NCBI GenBank assembly: GCA_018241405.1
Contig: JAFEDY010000007.1
Location: forward strand, 82,625-146,624
Direction of reading: 5' to 3'
DNA length: 64,000 bases
Origin: Pseudomonadota bacterium
GTDB taxonomy: Bacteria > Pseudomonadota > Gammaproteobacteria > Burkholderiales > Burkholderiaceae_C
Shown: positions 43,898 to 53,014 of the stretch, in pieces
Position numbering within the stretch: position 1 is the first letter of the stretch
Layout: every line of letters starts with the position of its first letter
Position numbers and translations under genes: made by a program
Notes under the pieces: model-generated
What the model was told of the DNA's origin: nothing
Databases searched by the model: none
The model's input: only the letters and a program-made list of their open reading frames with translations

Positions 43898-44001
43898 CGC
43901 CGCCCTCTGACACTTCCTGATGCAGTGCCGCCGCGGCTGCCGGGTACACTTTATGGCTTTGAGGGGCCGCGGTGCGGCGCCTTTTTTCACCGCATCGCTT
44001 C

Positions 44002-44745
44002 ATGGCCGTTGAAACGGCGGGCCAGGCCCGCACCCATCTAGACCTCAAGAGCGCCCAGCTGCCCGTGGTGGCCGTGGTGCTCAAGACCGTTGACGTCGCC
44101 AGCGTCGCCGCCGACCTGGAGGCCCGCCGGGCCGACGATCCCGACTTCTTCGACAACGACCCGGTGCTGATCGATCTGTCGGCCGTGCAGGCCGAGGACC
44201 AGCCCATAGACTTCGCCGCCCTGGTGCAGGTGCTGCGCAGCCACCGCACCCAGCCCGTGGCCGTGCGCGGCGGCAGCGCGGCGCAGATGGCGGCGGCCCA
44301 TGCCGCCGGCCTGATCGCCGCGCCCGACCTGCCCGCGCCGCGCGCGCAGCCGCGCGAGGTGGTCCGCGAGGTCGTGCGCGAGGTGAAGGTCGAGGTGCCC
44401 GCGCCCGCGCCCGCCCCCGGCTCGGTGGTGGTGGACAAGCCGCTGCGCTCGGGCCAGCAGGTCTACGCGCGCGGCTCGGACCTGGTGGTGATGGCTGTGG
44501 TCAGCTTTGGCGCCGAGGTGATCGCCGACGGCAACATCCATGTCTACGCGCCGCTGCGCGGGCGGGCCATTGCCGGCGCGCGCGGCGACACCAGCGCGCG
44601 CATCTTCACCACCTGCATGGAGCCGCAGCTCGTTTCCGTGGCCGGCATCTACCGCACGACCGAGACCGAGCTGCCCGACAACGTGCGCGGCAAGCCGGCC
44701 CAGGTGCGGCTCGATGGCGAGAAGCTGCTCATAGAGCCGCTCTAA
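44002..44745 (+). CDS. minC: Septum-site determining protein MinC
   Basis: The start at 44002 (MAVETAGQARTHLDLK) gives 247 residues. The N-terminal domain (residues ~1-100) binds FtsZ; a Pro/Ala/Glu linker (VVREVVREVKVEVPAPAPAPG) precedes the right-handed beta-helix C-domain (SGQQVYARGSDLVV; RGRAIAGARGDTSARIF), which binds MinD. MinC prevents polar division. A start 30 bases upstream is less likely. It opens the minCDE operon. Confidence 0.96.
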   Translation: MAVETAGQARTHLDLKSAQLPVVAVVLKTVDVASVAADLEARRADDPDFFDNDPVLIDLSAVQAEDQPIDFAALVQVLRSHRTQPVAVRGGSAAQMAAAHAAGLIAAPDLPAPRAQPREVVREVVREVKVEVPAPAPAPGSVVVDKPLRSGQQVYARGSDLVVMAVVSFGAEVIADGNIHVYAPLRGRAIAGARGDTSARIFTTCMEPQLVSVAGIYRTTETELPDNVRGKPAQVRLDGEKLLIEPL

Positions 44746-44796
44746 GCCAGCTCTTTATTACCCATTCAAGACAGCAACCCTAGGATCTTTCAGAAC

Positions 44797-45612
44797 ATGG
44801 CCAAAATCGTCGTCGTGACCTCCGGCAAGGGGGGTGTGGGCAAGACCACCACCAGTGCCGCCTTCGCATCGGGCCTGGCGCTCGCCGGCCACAAGACCGC
44901 CGTCATCGACTTCGACGTCGGCCTGCGCAACCTCGATCTCATCATGGGCTGCGAGCGCCGCGTGGTGTATGACCTGATCAACGTCATCCAGGGCGAGGCC
45001 AACCTGAACCAGGCGCTGATCAAGGACAAGCAGTGCGAGAACCTGTTCGTGCTCGCCGCCAGCCAGACGCGCGACAAGGACGCGCTCACGCAGGAGGGCG
45101 TCGAGAAGGTGCTCAAGGACCTGGCCGACATGGGCTTTGACTACATCGTCTGCGATTCGCCCGCCGGCATCGAGAGCGGCGCGCTCATGGCCATGCACTA
45201 TGCCGACGAGGCGCTCCTGGTGACCAACCCCGAGGTGTCCTCGGTGCGCGATTCCGACCGTATCCTGGGCATGCTCGGCAGCAAGACCAAACGCGCCATC
45301 GAGGGCCTGGAGCCGATCAAGGAGCACCTGCTGATCACGCGCTACAACCCGCACCGCGTGCAGGACGGCCAGATGCTGGGCCTGGAGGACATCCAGGACA
45401 TTCTGCGCATCAAGCTCATCGGCGTGATCCCCGAGTCCGAGAACGTGCTGCAGGCCTCCAACCAGGGTCTGCCAGCCATCCACCTGGCGGGCACCGATGT
45501 GTCCGAGGCCTACAAGGACGTGGTGGCGCGCTTTCAGGGCGAGGACAAACCCCTGCGCTTCATCGAGGCCGCCAAGCCCGGTTTCTTCAAGCGCATCTTC
45601 GGCGGGAGGTAA
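44797..45612 (+). CDS. minD: Septum-site determining ATPase MinD
   Basis: This 271-residue deviant Walker A ATPase starts MAKIVVVTSGKGGVGKTTTSA, with VIDFDVGLRNLDLIMG, Walker B CDSPAGIESGA and the C-terminal amphipathic helix (GFFKRIFGGR) that binds membrane. It recruits MinC and is released by MinE. It lies 51 bases after minC and six bases before minE. Confidence 0.98.
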   Translation: MAKIVVVTSGKGGVGKTTTSAAFASGLALAGHKTAVIDFDVGLRNLDLIMGCERRVVYDLINVIQGEANLNQALIKDKQCENLFVLAASQTRDKDALTQEGVEKVLKDLADMGFDYIVCDSPAGIESGALMAMHYADEALLVTNPEVSSVRDSDRILGMLGSKTKRAIEGLEPIKEHLLITRYNPHRVQDGQMLGLEDIQDILRIKLIGVIPESENVLQASNQGLPAIHLAGTDVSEAYKDVVARFQGEDKPLRFIEAAKPGFFKRIFGGR

Positions 45613-45618
45613 TCGACC

Positions 45619-45888
45619 ATGTCCCTGCTGTCCTTCCTGCTCGGCGAAAAGAAGAAGACCGCCGCGGTCGCCAAGGAGCGCCTGCAGATCATCCTGGCCC
45701 ACGAGCGCAGCGGCCGCAACGCCGGCAAGCCCGACTACCTGCCGGCGCTGCAGCGCGAGCTGCTGGACGTGATCTCCAAGTACGTGAAGATCAACGCCGA
45801 AGACCTCAAGGTGCACTTCGAGCGCCAGGACGACCTGGAGGTGCTGGCGGTCAAGATCGAGCTGCCCGAGGCGACGGCGGCCAAGTAG
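45619..45888 (+). CDS. minE: Cell division topological specificity factor MinE
   Basis: This 89-residue MinE has the N-terminal membrane/MinD-binding part ([28 protein letters not shown]) and the C-terminal dimer domain ([18 protein letters not shown]). It stimulates MinD ATPase and drives pole-to-pole oscillation. It ends the minCDE operon. Confidence 0.97.
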   Translation: MSLLSFLLGEKKKTAAVAKERLQIILAHERSGRNAGKPDYLPALQRELLDVISKYVKINAEDLKVHFERQDDLEVLAVKIELPEATAAK

Positions 45889-45903
45889 GCCGCACCACCG
45901 GGC

Positions 45904-46464
45904 CTATTTGCCCATGGGGTTGGCCGCGGCGGCCGACAGGCGGCCGAGCGCGTGCTCGGTAAAGAACATGCCACCGTGGTAGAGCAGGGGTGAGCTGCCG
46001 GCCTGGTGGCTGCAGCGCTCCACCTCGCCCACGAAGATGGTGTGGTCGCCCTCCACATACTGGCTGCGGTTGCAGCATTCGAACACCGCGGCCGCGCCGT
46101 CGAGCACCGGCGCGCCATGCAGGCCGGGATGGTGTGCCACGCCGGCCCAGCGGTCGATGCCGCGCGTGGCAAAGCGCTCGGCCAGCGCGCGCTGCTCCAC
46201 CGTCAGCACGTTGATCGCATAGTGTCTGACCCTGGAGAACACCGGCAGCGACGAGGCCTTGTGCGCCAGACTCCACAGCACCAGCGGCGGCGCAAGCGAC
46301 ACCGAGTTGAAGGAATTGGCCGTCATGCCGATAGGCGCGCCATCCGCGTCGCAGGCGGTCACTATGGTCACGCCCGTGGCGAACATGCCCAGCGCGTCGC
46401 GGAATTCACGCGGCGAAAAGTGGGGCGGCTGGGCAGTGGCAGTGCAGGGCAGGGGGCGGGTCAC
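45904..46464 (-). CDS. Flavin reductase domain protein (FMN-binding split barrel)
   Basis: The GTG at 46464 is chosen (186 residues); the frame extends to 46518 with weak sequence. The flavin reductase-like domain shows FRDALGMFATGVTIVTACDADG, MTANSFNSVSLAPPLVLWSLA and the GDHTIFVGEVE strand. Such proteins reduce FMN or FAD with NAD(P)H, often for a partner monooxygenase, but none is adjacent. It faces minE and is divergent from an alpha/beta hydrolase gene across ~75 bases. Confidence 0.85.
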   Translation of the reverse strand: MTRPLPCTATAQPPHFSPREFRDALGMFATGVTIVTACDADGAPIGMTANSFNSVSLAPPLVLWSLAHKASSLPVFSRVRHYAINVLTVEQRALAERFATRGIDRWAGVAHHPGLHGAPVLDGAAAVFECCNRSQYVEGDHTIFVGEVERCSHQAGSSPLLYHGGMFFTEHALGRLSAAAANPMGK

Positions 46465-46539
46465 GAAACAAGGGCGCGGCGCATGAAGCGGACGGCTATT
46501 ATCGGTCGGCGGGCACAAGCCTGCTGCTGCGCGCCCACC

Positions 46540-47322
46540 ATGTCCTTGCTACCCACCTTTTCCCTGCTGGGCAGTGGCCCTACCGTGCTGCTGCTGCACG
46601 ACGCCGACAGCGACCACCTGGGTTTTGCCCCCCAGCTCGAAACCCTGGCCGAGGCCGGCTACCGCGCCGTGGCCTGGGACATGCCGGGCTATGGCCGCAG
46701 CGCGCCGATCGAGCCCTACGCATTCAAGGGCCTGGCGCAGCGCTGCCTGCTGTTGCTCGACGCGCTGCGGTGCCACGAGGCCACGCTGGTCGGCCACGGC
46801 TTCGGCGCCATGCTGGCGCTGGAACTGGCGCTGCGCGTGCCCCTGCGCGTGCGGCGGCTGGTGCTGTGCGCGGGCGGCCCGGCACTCGATGCGGCGGCCG
46901 GCGCCGCCTGGGTGGCGCCGCGCCTGCAGGCACTGGACCAGGGGCTGGACATGGCCCGCCTGGCCGAGCGCGTGGTGGCGCGCGACGCCGGCAGCGCCGC
47001 CCTGCCGGAGGGCTTGCAGTTGGCGCGCCACGCCCTGGGCCGCGTGCATGCCGCCACCTATCGCCGTGCGCTGCAGGCACTGACCGGCTTTACGCGCCAG
47101 GCGCCGGATCTGGTGCGGCTGCATCTGCCCACGCTGCTCATAGGCGGCGAGCAGGACCGCTGCACCCCGCCCGAGGCGCTGCTGGCCCTGGCCCATGTGC
47201 TGCCCGATGCGCGCGCCGTGCTGCTGCCCGGCGTGGGCCATTGGCCGCAGCTGGAAGACCCCGAGGGCTTCGAGGGCGCGCTGCTCGAATTCCTGGCCCT
47301 GCCGTCGCGGCGGCCCCATTGA
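46540..47322 (+). CDS. Alpha/beta-fold hydrolase
   Basis: The start MSLLPTFSLLG (46540) gives 260 residues. Standard features are LLLHDADSDHLGF (oxyanion region, without the usual HG-Gly), the AWDMPGYGRS motif, a nucleophile elbow VGHGFGAM in which Gly replaces the expected Ser, and the catalytic acid/His region GEQDRCTP and GVGHWPQ. The missing Ser at the elbow is notable and could mean a non-hydrolytic or altered member. Confidence 0.8.
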   Translation: MSLLPTFSLLGSGPTVLLLHDADSDHLGFAPQLETLAEAGYRAVAWDMPGYGRSAPIEPYAFKGLAQRCLLLLDALRCHEATLVGHGFGAMLALELALRVPLRVRRLVLCAGGPALDAAAGAAWVAPRLQALDQGLDMARLAERVVARDAGSAALPEGLQLARHALGRVHAATYRRALQALTGFTRQAPDLVRLHLPTLLIGGEQDRCTPPEALLALAHVLPDARAVLLPGVGHWPQLEDPEGFEGALLEFLALPSRRPH

Positions 47323-47399
47323 TACCGGCACCCAGCGCGCCATGGTCTGTCACGCTGCGGGGCTTTTGGGGTTATCACAGTCTGGCTAACATGGCTTGC

Positions 47400-48056
47400 A
47401 TGAACACCCTGTCGCAGCCCCGCCCTTCCTTCAAGGCGCAGATGCACCGTGCGCGCGAGGATGCCATCGTCGAGGCGGCCGGCCGCCTGCTCGGCGAAAA
47501 GGGCTTCGAGACCATGACCGTGGACGAGGTGGCCGGTGCCGTGGGTATCGCCAAGGCCAGCCTGTACAAGCATTTCGCCGGCAAGGACGACCTGTGCGCG
47601 GCCGCCATGGTGCATGTGGCCGGGCGCCTGCAGCGCTTTCTGGACGAACTGCCCGCGGGCCTGCCCGCGCTGCAGCGCCTGGAGGCCCTGCTGCACTGGT
47701 TGCTGATGCTGCAGCTGGGCGACGAGACGCCGCTGCTGCCCGGCCGCAACTCGGCCCTGGCTCAGGCGCTGCGCGGCTGCGATGCCTACCGCGCATCCAT
47801 GCAGGAGGTGCATGCGCGCATCCTGGGCTGGATCGCCGAGGCCCAGGACGACGCGCAACTGCGCCGCGACCTGCCGCCCGAGGTGATGCTGTGCGCCCTG
47901 CTGGCGCGCGCCACCGACCCCATGCCCTCCCTGCTGCGCGAGCGCGGCCATGGCGATGCCCAGATCATCGACTGGGCCATGGCCGCCTGCCTCGGCGGCC
48001 TGGTCAGCGCACCAGCAGCACCGGCACGGTGCAATGCGCCAGCACCTGGGTGCTGA
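47400..48056 (+). CDS. TetR-family transcriptional regulator
   Basis: This protein of 218 residues from ATG 47400 (ATG 47391 also possible) has an N-terminal TetR helix-turn-helix (AIVEAAGRLLGEKGFETMTVDEVAGAVGIAKASLYKHF) and a helical ligand domain. The last ~16 residues (APAAPARCNAPAPGC) are compositionally odd and are encoded on the strand opposite the end of the convergent stress-protein gene, a 53-base 3' overlap. The target is unknown; the preceding hydrolase gene is a candidate. Confidence 0.9.
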   Translation: MNTLSQPRPSFKAQMHRAREDAIVEAAGRLLGEKGFETMTVDEVAGAVGIAKASLYKHFAGKDDLCAAAMVHVAGRLQRFLDELPAGLPALQRLEALLHWLLMLQLGDETPLLPGRNSALAQALRGCDAYRASMQEVHARILGWIAEAQDDAQLRRDLPPEVMLCALLARATDPMPSLLRERGHGDAQIIDWAMAACLGGLVSAPAAPARCNAPAPGC

Positions 48057-48426
48057 CCGAGCCCATGACCAGCTTGCCCAGCGAGCCGTGGCCATGCGTG
48101 CCCATGACGATGAGGTCGAACTTGCCCGATTCCGCGGCCTTGGCGATGGTCTCGCCGGCCGTGCCGACCTTGACCATGGTCTTGAGATCCACGCCCTGGC
48201 GCGCCATGAACTTGGTCACGGGCGACAGCACCTTCTCGCCCGAGTCGGCGTAGTAGCCGTCCACCGTCTCCTTGCCCAGGGCGGCGCGCACGCGCGGAGG
48301 CAGAGGCGGCTGCACCGTGATGGCCGTGTAGGTGTGCGAGCTGCCCAGCATCTCGTCGTGCGCGGCCAGGTAGGCCAGCATCTTCTTGGTGTAGGTGCTG
48401 CCGTCGACAGCAAGCAGGATATTCAT
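48004..48426 (-). CDS. Universal stress protein (UspA family)
   Basis: This 140-residue protein has the Usp fold: MNILLAVDGSTYTKKMLAYL at the start and the ATP-binding GTHGHGSLGKLVMGSVSTQVL with the G-2x-G-9x-G-S/T pattern near the C-terminus. It is a cytoplasmic stress-resistance protein of ATP-binding type. Its 3' end overlaps the convergent TetR gene. Confidence 0.94.
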   Translation of the reverse strand: MNILLAVDGSTYTKKMLAYLAAHDEMLGSSHTYTAITVQPPLPPRVRAALGKETVDGYYADSGEKVLSPVTKFMARQGVDLKTMVKVGTAGETIAKAAESGKFDLIVMGTHGHGSLGKLVMGSVSTQVLAHCTVPVLLVR

Positions 48427-48528
48427 TCGTAGTCCTCCATGTGCGGGATATCAGCCTAAGCCGCGGCCGAGCGGGGCGCCTTGACCTGCGTCATCTTTGG
48501 CCCTGCCATGGGCCCCAGGCCGTGTCCA

Positions 48529-49365
48529 TCATACGGTGAGCACGCAATGGGGCCGGAATGCCTCCTGCTCCCCCTTGCGCGCGTACCCCAGCGGGTTGGC
48601 CACCACGCGGCAGCGCCAGGGCCGGCCGTCGGCATGCCGGCCGCTGGCCAGGTAGTCGCTGGGCGCATGCAGGTGGCCGTGCAGCCACAGACTGGCCTGC
48701 GGCAGGCAATCGTCCAGGGCGTTGCAAAAACCGGCCGTGCCGGGGCTCAGGCCGTAGCGCGGATCGGCACTGCGCAGGCTGGGCGCAAAGTGGGTGATGG
48801 CCACCGTAGTCCCATCAAAAGGCTGCGCCAGGGCCTCGCGCAGCCAGGCCTGGCACAGCAGGGCCTGCTCGCGCAGCTGCGGCGCCAGGAAGGGCGCACC
48901 ATGGCGCGTGCCGCCGGTCTTGCGCAGGTAGAAGTCGGCGGCGCGAAAGGCCTTCTCGCGGCTCTTGAGCTGCTGTGCCGGGGCGTCCTGCGCGGCCAGC
49001 GCGTCGAAGTCGCTCCACAGCGTGGTGCCCACCAGGCGCACGCCCTGCAGCACCAGGCTTTCGCGCTCCAGCCAGATCAGCCCCAGGCGGTCGCAGGTGC
49101 GGCGCAGGCGCAGGTGGGCGGCGTCGAAATCCTGCCCGTCGTACTCATGGTTGCCGGGCACGAAGACCACCGGCGTGGGCCAGCCGGCGTATTGCGGCAG
49201 CGGCGAGAAACGCGCCAGGCCGAAGTCGTCGTCGGCGAGCTGTGAGCCCGGCTGGTACGAGCCTATGTCGCCCGCCAGCACCAGCAGTTCGGCGTCGGGC
49301 GCGGGGCTGGGGCTGAAATGCGGATGCACTTCGAGATGCAGGTCGGACAGCAGTTGCAGCTTCAT
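48529..49365 (-). CDS. Metallophosphoesterase (calcineurin-like)
   Basis: This 278-residue protein starts MKLQLLSDLHLEVHPHF and carries all five metallophosphoesterase blocks: SDLHLE, AGDIG, PGNHEYDG, ITHFAP and HGHLHAP, which bind two metal ions. Substrates in the family include nucleotides and phosphodiesters; none can be named. It lies directly downstream of the LysR gene on the same strand (14-base gap). Confidence 0.91.
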   Translation of the reverse strand: MKLQLLSDLHLEVHPHFSPSPAPDAELLVLAGDIGSYQPGSQLADDDFGLARFSPLPQYAGWPTPVVFVPGNHEYDGQDFDAAHLRLRRTCDRLGLIWLERESLVLQGVRLVGTTLWSDFDALAAQDAPAQQLKSREKAFRAADFYLRKTGGTRHGAPFLAPQLREQALLCQAWLREALAQPFDGTTVAITHFAPSLRSADPRYGLSPGTAGFCNALDDCLPQASLWLHGHLHAPSDYLASGRHADGRPWRCRVVANPLGYARKGEQEAFRPHCVLTV

Positions 49366-49378
49366 GGCGGCGTGGCCG

Positions 49379-50335
49379 TCAGCGCGTCGGCAAGTTCTGG
49401 GCCACGCGCGCCAGGGCCTCGCGCAGCCAGCGGTGGGCTGGGTCGTGCAGGCGCCGGCGGTGCCACAGGGCGTCCACATGCACGGCGGGCAGCTGCATGG
49501 GCAGCGCGCGCCAGACCAGGTCGCCGCCCGCGTCGGCCAGGCCCACGAAGTGCAGCGGCAGCACGGTGAGCAGGTCGGTGCTGGCCACCACGCGGCCGGC
49601 GGTGAAGAACTGGTTCACGGTGAGCACGATGCGCCGCTCGCGCCCCAGTGCCGTGAGCGCCCCGTCGATGAAGCCATAGGGCTTGCCCGAAAAGCTCACC
49701 AACAGGTGGCGCGCCGCGCAGTACTGGTCCAGCGTGAGCGGCTCGGCCGCCAGCGGGTGGCCCGCGCGCATCACGCACACATACTGGCTGGCATACAGGC
49801 GCAGGCTGTCGTGGGCCACCACGTTCTCGGCCTGGGCGCGGGCCGTGAGGTCGGCCAGCGCGGCCGGAAAGTAGCCCACGGCCAGGTCCACGCTGTCGTC
49901 GTCAAGCATGCGGCGCGGGTCGCGCGTGGTCAGAGGCACCACGCGCAGCGAGATGCCGGGGGCCTCGCGCTCCAGGAGCGCTATGAGTGGCGGAATCAGC
50001 GTGGCGCCGGTGGCATCGGCCATCGCCAGCACGAAGGTGGTCCGTGCCTTTGCGGGCTCGAAGCCGCTCGGCGCCAGCGATTCCTGCAGCTGCGCCAGCG
50101 CCTGGCGCACGGTGGGCCACAGCGCCAGGGCGCGCGGTGTGGGTTCCACGCCATGGCCGGCACGCACCAGAAGCTCGTCGCCCACGGACTCGCGCAGACG
50201 GCGCAGTGCATTGCTGACCGCCGGCTGGGTGATGGCCAGCTTCTCGGCCGCGCGCGTGAGGTTGCGCTCTGTCATGACCTCGTCGAAGACGCGCAGCAGG
50301 TTCAGGTCCAGGGTGCGGAAGTTGAGTGGCGGCAT
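49379..50335 (-). CDS. LysR-family transcriptional regulator (NodD/LinR-like)
   Basis: This 318-residue regulator starts MPPLNFRTLDLNLLRVFDEVM, with the helix-turn-helix LTRAAEKLAITQPAVSNALRRLRE and an effector domain (TTFVLAMADATGATLIPPL). The VGDELLVRAGHGVEPTPRA stretch is typical of the NodD/LinR branch. It is divergent from a small membrane protein gene; the shared gap has a 16 bp palindrome. Confidence 0.92.
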   Translation of the reverse strand: MPPLNFRTLDLNLLRVFDEVMTERNLTRAAEKLAITQPAVSNALRRLRESVGDELLVRAGHGVEPTPRALALWPTVRQALAQLQESLAPSGFEPAKARTTFVLAMADATGATLIPPLIALLEREAPGISLRVVPLTTRDPRRMLDDDSVDLAVGYFPAALADLTARAQAENVVAHDSLRLYASQYVCVMRAGHPLAAEPLTLDQYCAARHLLVSFSGKPYGFIDGALTALGRERRIVLTVNQFFTAGRVVASTDLLTVLPLHFVGLADAGGDLVWRALPMQLPAVHVDALWHRRRLHDPAHRWLREALARVAQNLPTR

Positions 50336-50391
50336 GCCCTAATCATTACGCATGTGAATGACATCAATTCAATATATCAATTGGACGGCAT

Positions 50392-50407
50392 CTAGGGTAA
50401 ACCCTAG
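50392..50407. promoter_or_regulatory. 16 bp palindrome in divergent promoter
   Basis: CTAGGGTAAACCCTAG is a perfect dyad with an AA/TT centre, 57 bases before the LysR start and 56 bases before the membrane protein start. CTAG is rare in such genomes, so the site is probably functional, as an operator or -10/-35 spacer element. The binding protein is unknown. Confidence 0.5.
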
Positions 50408-50462
50408 GATTGCGCCCATTGCCAGGCAGTTGTGCCGCAGGTGGCAACAAGGTATTTACATC

Positions 50463-50903
50463 ATGACGAAATTTGCAGCTATCGATTTTCCCCAACAGCA
50501 CCAAGGCCTCGCGCGTATTGAGGGTGCGGTGAGCCATTTGCGCCAAGGCGCCTCCCGCTTCGACCCCACGCGCAACGGCGCTTCGCTGCTGCTCGCAGGC
50601 CTGGTGGCGGCACTGATGGTCGTGGCCAACGAGATGGTGGACTCCTGGAGCGACGGCCACCTGCTGGCCGGCTGGATGCTGCTGTGGCTCATCGCCTTCG
50701 TGGGCATGGCCCTGCTGGCCGCGCCCGCACGCCGTGCCGCAGCCTCTCTGCGGGGCGCCGCAGGCTCCTGGGCCGACGCCCGCCGCCGCGCGGCCGAGGA
50801 CGAAGAGACCTGGAATTCCGCGTTGCACGATGCACGCCTCATGGCCGACCTGAGCCGCGCCATGAATGGCATTGCCGTCGAAGACATGCGCCGTTATCGT
50901 TGA
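50463..50903 (+). CDS. Small membrane protein of unknown function
   Basis: The ATG at 50463 gives 146 residues. Two hydrophobic helices (about residues 43-60, ASLLLAGLVAALMVVA, and 69-88, AGWMLLWLIAFVGMALLA) are followed by an Arg/Ala/Glu-rich cytoplasmic helix with WNSALHDARLMADLSRAMN. No domain is recognised. It is likely an inner membrane protein. A terminator-like hairpin follows the stop codon. Confidence 0.65.
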   Translation: MTKFAAIDFPQQHQGLARIEGAVSHLRQGASRFDPTRNGASLLLAGLVAALMVVANEMVDSWSDGHLLAGWMLLWLIAFVGMALLAAPARRAAASLRGAAGSWADARRRAAEDEETWNSALHDARLMADLSRAMNGIAVEDMRRYR

Positions 50904-50939
50904 GTCGGTCGGCTCCCCGGGGCCACACCGGCCGCGTCA

Positions 50940-50960
50940 GGGCACCTTCGGGTGCCCTTT
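50940..50960 (+). terminator. Rho-independent terminator-like hairpin
   Basis: GGGCACC-TTCG-GGTGCCC followed by TTT, 37 bases after the stop of the membrane protein gene. It has a 7 bp GC-rich stem with a stable TTCG loop. Confidence 0.75.
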
Positions 50961-50992
50961 CCATTTGCGCCGTGGCGGCCAATGTGGCCCCG

Positions 50993-51020
50993 AAAAAAAA
51001 CGCACCCACTGCGGGGTGCG
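50993..51020 (-). terminator. Rho-independent terminator of pckG
   Basis: On the minus strand CGCACCC ... GGGTGCG forms a 7 bp stem followed by eight T residues (plus-strand A-run 50993-51000). It lies 44 bases downstream of the pckG stop codon. Confidence 0.85.
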
Positions 51021-51063
51021 CTGCGGAGCCTGAAGGCGGCGGCGGTCAATGCCGCCGCGCCAT

Positions 51064-52932
51064 TCAGGCGGCCAGGCGCTGTTCCAGTGCGGCCTTGGTG
51101 GCCAGCAGCTCCGGCGGCAGGTGGTAGGCGAGCTTGTCGAAATGCGCGGTGTGCAGCTTCAGTTCTTCGGCCCAGGCGGCCTTGTCGATGCTGGTCACGC
51201 TCTGGAACTGCTCGGGGCTGAACGCCAGGCCGTTCCAATTGATCTCGGCGTACTGCGGGGCAATGCCGAAGGCCGTCTGCTGGCCCTGGGCCTGGCCCTC
51301 GATGCGGTCGATCATCCACTTGAGCACGCGCATGTTGTCGCCATAGCCGGGCCAGACGAACTTGCCCTCGGCATTCTTGCGGAACCAGTTGGTCGTGAAG
51401 ATGCGGGGCAGTGTGGCCCCCTGGCCGGCAATCTTTGCGCCCAGATTGAGCCAGTGCTGGAAGTAGTCGCTCATGTTGTAGCCCATGAAGGGCAGCATGG
51501 CGAAGGGGTCGCGGCGCACCACGCCCTGGGCACCAAAGGCGGCGGCCGTGGTCTCACTGCCCATGGTGGCGGCCATGTATACGCCCTCGGTCCAGCTGCG
51601 CGCCTCGGTCACCAGCGGCACGGTGGTGGAGCGGCGGCCGCCGAAGATGAAGGCGTCGATCTTCACGCCCGCCGGGTCGTCCCAGGCCTCGTCCAGGGCT
51701 GGGTTGTTGGTGGCGGCGACGGTGAAGCGGGCATTGGGGTGGGCGGCCTTGGCGCCGGTTTCCTGGGCGATCTGGGGCGTCCAGTCGCGGCCCTGCCAGT
51801 CAATCAGGTGCGCGGGCACCACGCCGCTGTCCTTTTCCATGCCTTCCCACCACACGTCGCCGTCGTCGGTCAGCGCGACGTTGGTGAAGATCACGCCACG
51901 ATCAAGACTGGCCATGCAGTTGGGGTTGGTGTGGTAGTTGGTGCCTGGGGCGACGCCGAAGTAGCCGGCCTCGGGGTTGATGGCGCGCAAGGACCCATCG
52001 GCCTGCGGCTTGATCCAGGCGATGTCGTCGCCGATGGTGGTGACCTTCCAGCCGTCAAACGCCTTGGGCGGCACCAGCATCGAGAAATTGGTCTTGCCGC
52101 AGGCGCTGGGGAAGGCGGCGGCGACGTGGTACTTCTTGCCGGTAGGCGCGGTCACGCCCAGGATGAGCATGTGCTCGGCCAGCCAGCCCTGGTCGCGGCC
52201 CATGGTGGAGGCAATGCGCAGGGCCAGGCATTTCTTGCCCAAGAGGGCGTTGCCGCCGTAGCCCGAGCCGTAGGACCAGATCTCGCGCGTCTCCGGGTAG
52301 TGCACGATGTACTTGGTGTCGGGGTTGCAGGGCCAGCTGGTCTCGTCCTTTTGGCCTGCCGCCAGCGGCGCGCCCACGGTGTGCATGCAGGGCACGAACT
52401 CGCCGTCCGTGCCGATTACCTCGTACACGGCGCGGCCCATGCGCGTCATGATCTTCATGTTGACGGCCACATAGGCGCTGTCGGACAGCTCCACGCCCAC
52501 ATGGGCGATGGGGCTGCCCAGCGGGCCCATGGAGAACGGCACCACGTACATGGTGCGGCCGGCCATGCAGCCGTCGAACAGGGGCTGCAGCGTGGCGCGC
52601 ATCTCGTGGGGCGCCATCCAGTTGTTGGTGGGGCCGGCGTCTTCCTTCTTCGCGGAGCAGATGAAGGTGCGGTCTTCCACGCGCGCCACGTCCGACGGGT
52701 CGGAGCAGGCCAGGTAGCTGCCCGGGCGCTTGGCGGGGTTGAGCTTCTTGAAGGTGCCGGCATCGACCAGCTGCTGGCACAGGCGGTCGTATTCGTCTTG
52801 CGAGCCGTCGCACCAATGGATCTTGGCGGGCTTGCACAGCGCGGCCATTTCGGCCACCCAGGCGATCAGGCGGGCGTTTTTGACATATGCGGGGGCCTGC
52901 ATGTTCAGGCCTTGCATGGAGGGTGCGTTCAT
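51064..52932 (-). CDS. pckG: Phosphoenolpyruvate carboxykinase (GTP)
   Basis: This 622-residue enzyme has the GTP-type P-loop with catalytic Cys ([13 protein letters not shown], near residue 285), the substrate-binding [11 protein letters not shown] (near 105), and the [10 protein letters not shown] block. It converts oxaloacetate and GTP to PEP in gluconeogenesis. The ATG has an AGGAAG site. The leader upstream contains a perfect 13 bp inverted repeat (52957-53014) that may regulate expression. A strong terminator follows. Confidence 0.97.
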   Translation of the reverse strand: MNAPSMQGLNMQAPAYVKNARLIAWVAEMAALCKPAKIHWCDGSQDEYDRLCQQLVDAGTFKKLNPAKRPGSYLACSDPSDVARVEDRTFICSAKKEDAGPTNNWMAPHEMRATLQPLFDGCMAGRTMYVVPFSMGPLGSPIAHVGVELSDSAYVAVNMKIMTRMGRAVYEVIGTDGEFVPCMHTVGAPLAAGQKDETSWPCNPDTKYIVHYPETREIWSYGSGYGGNALLGKKCLALRIASTMGRDQGWLAEHMLILGVTAPTGKKYHVAAAFPSACGKTNFSMLVPPKAFDGWKVTTIGDDIAWIKPQADGSLRAINPEAGYFGVAPGTNYHTNPNCMASLDRGVIFTNVALTDDGDVWWEGMEKDSGVVPAHLIDWQGRDWTPQIAQETGAKAAHPNARFTVAATNNPALDEAWDDPAGVKIDAFIFGGRRSTTVPLVTEARSWTEGVYMAATMGSETTAAAFGAQGVVRRDPFAMLPFMGYNMSDYFQHWLNLGAKIAGQGATLPRIFTTNWFRKNAEGKFVWPGYGDNMRVLKWMIDRIEGQAQGQQTAFGIAPQYAEINWNGLAFSPEQFQSVTSIDKAAWAEELKLHTAHFDKLAYHLPPELLATKAALEQRLAA

Positions 52933-52956
52933 CGGGGCTTCCTGAAGTTAAAAACA

Positions 52957-53014
52957 GTTTTTTCAAAGGAAGCGCGCCGCGGTCACCCTGGTTGCGCACG
53001 GCCTTTGAAAAAAC
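52957..53014 (-). promoter_or_regulatory. Inverted repeat in the pckG leader (possible attenuator)
   Basis: GTTTTTTCAAAGG at 52957-52969 is exactly mirrored by CCTTTGAAAAAAC at 53002-53014. In the pckG-sense strand the hairpin, with a 32-base loop, is followed by TGTTTTT, then the ribosome site. This shape could be a leader terminator or a protein-binding dyad. It lies 25-82 bases before the start codon. Confidence 0.5.

Noticed and set aside
43966..43987. Hairpin GCCGC-GGT-GCGGC with TTTTTT just before minC
   Set aside because: The stem is only five pairs and separated from the T-run by three bases; it could be a pssA terminator, but I could not support it enough to list.
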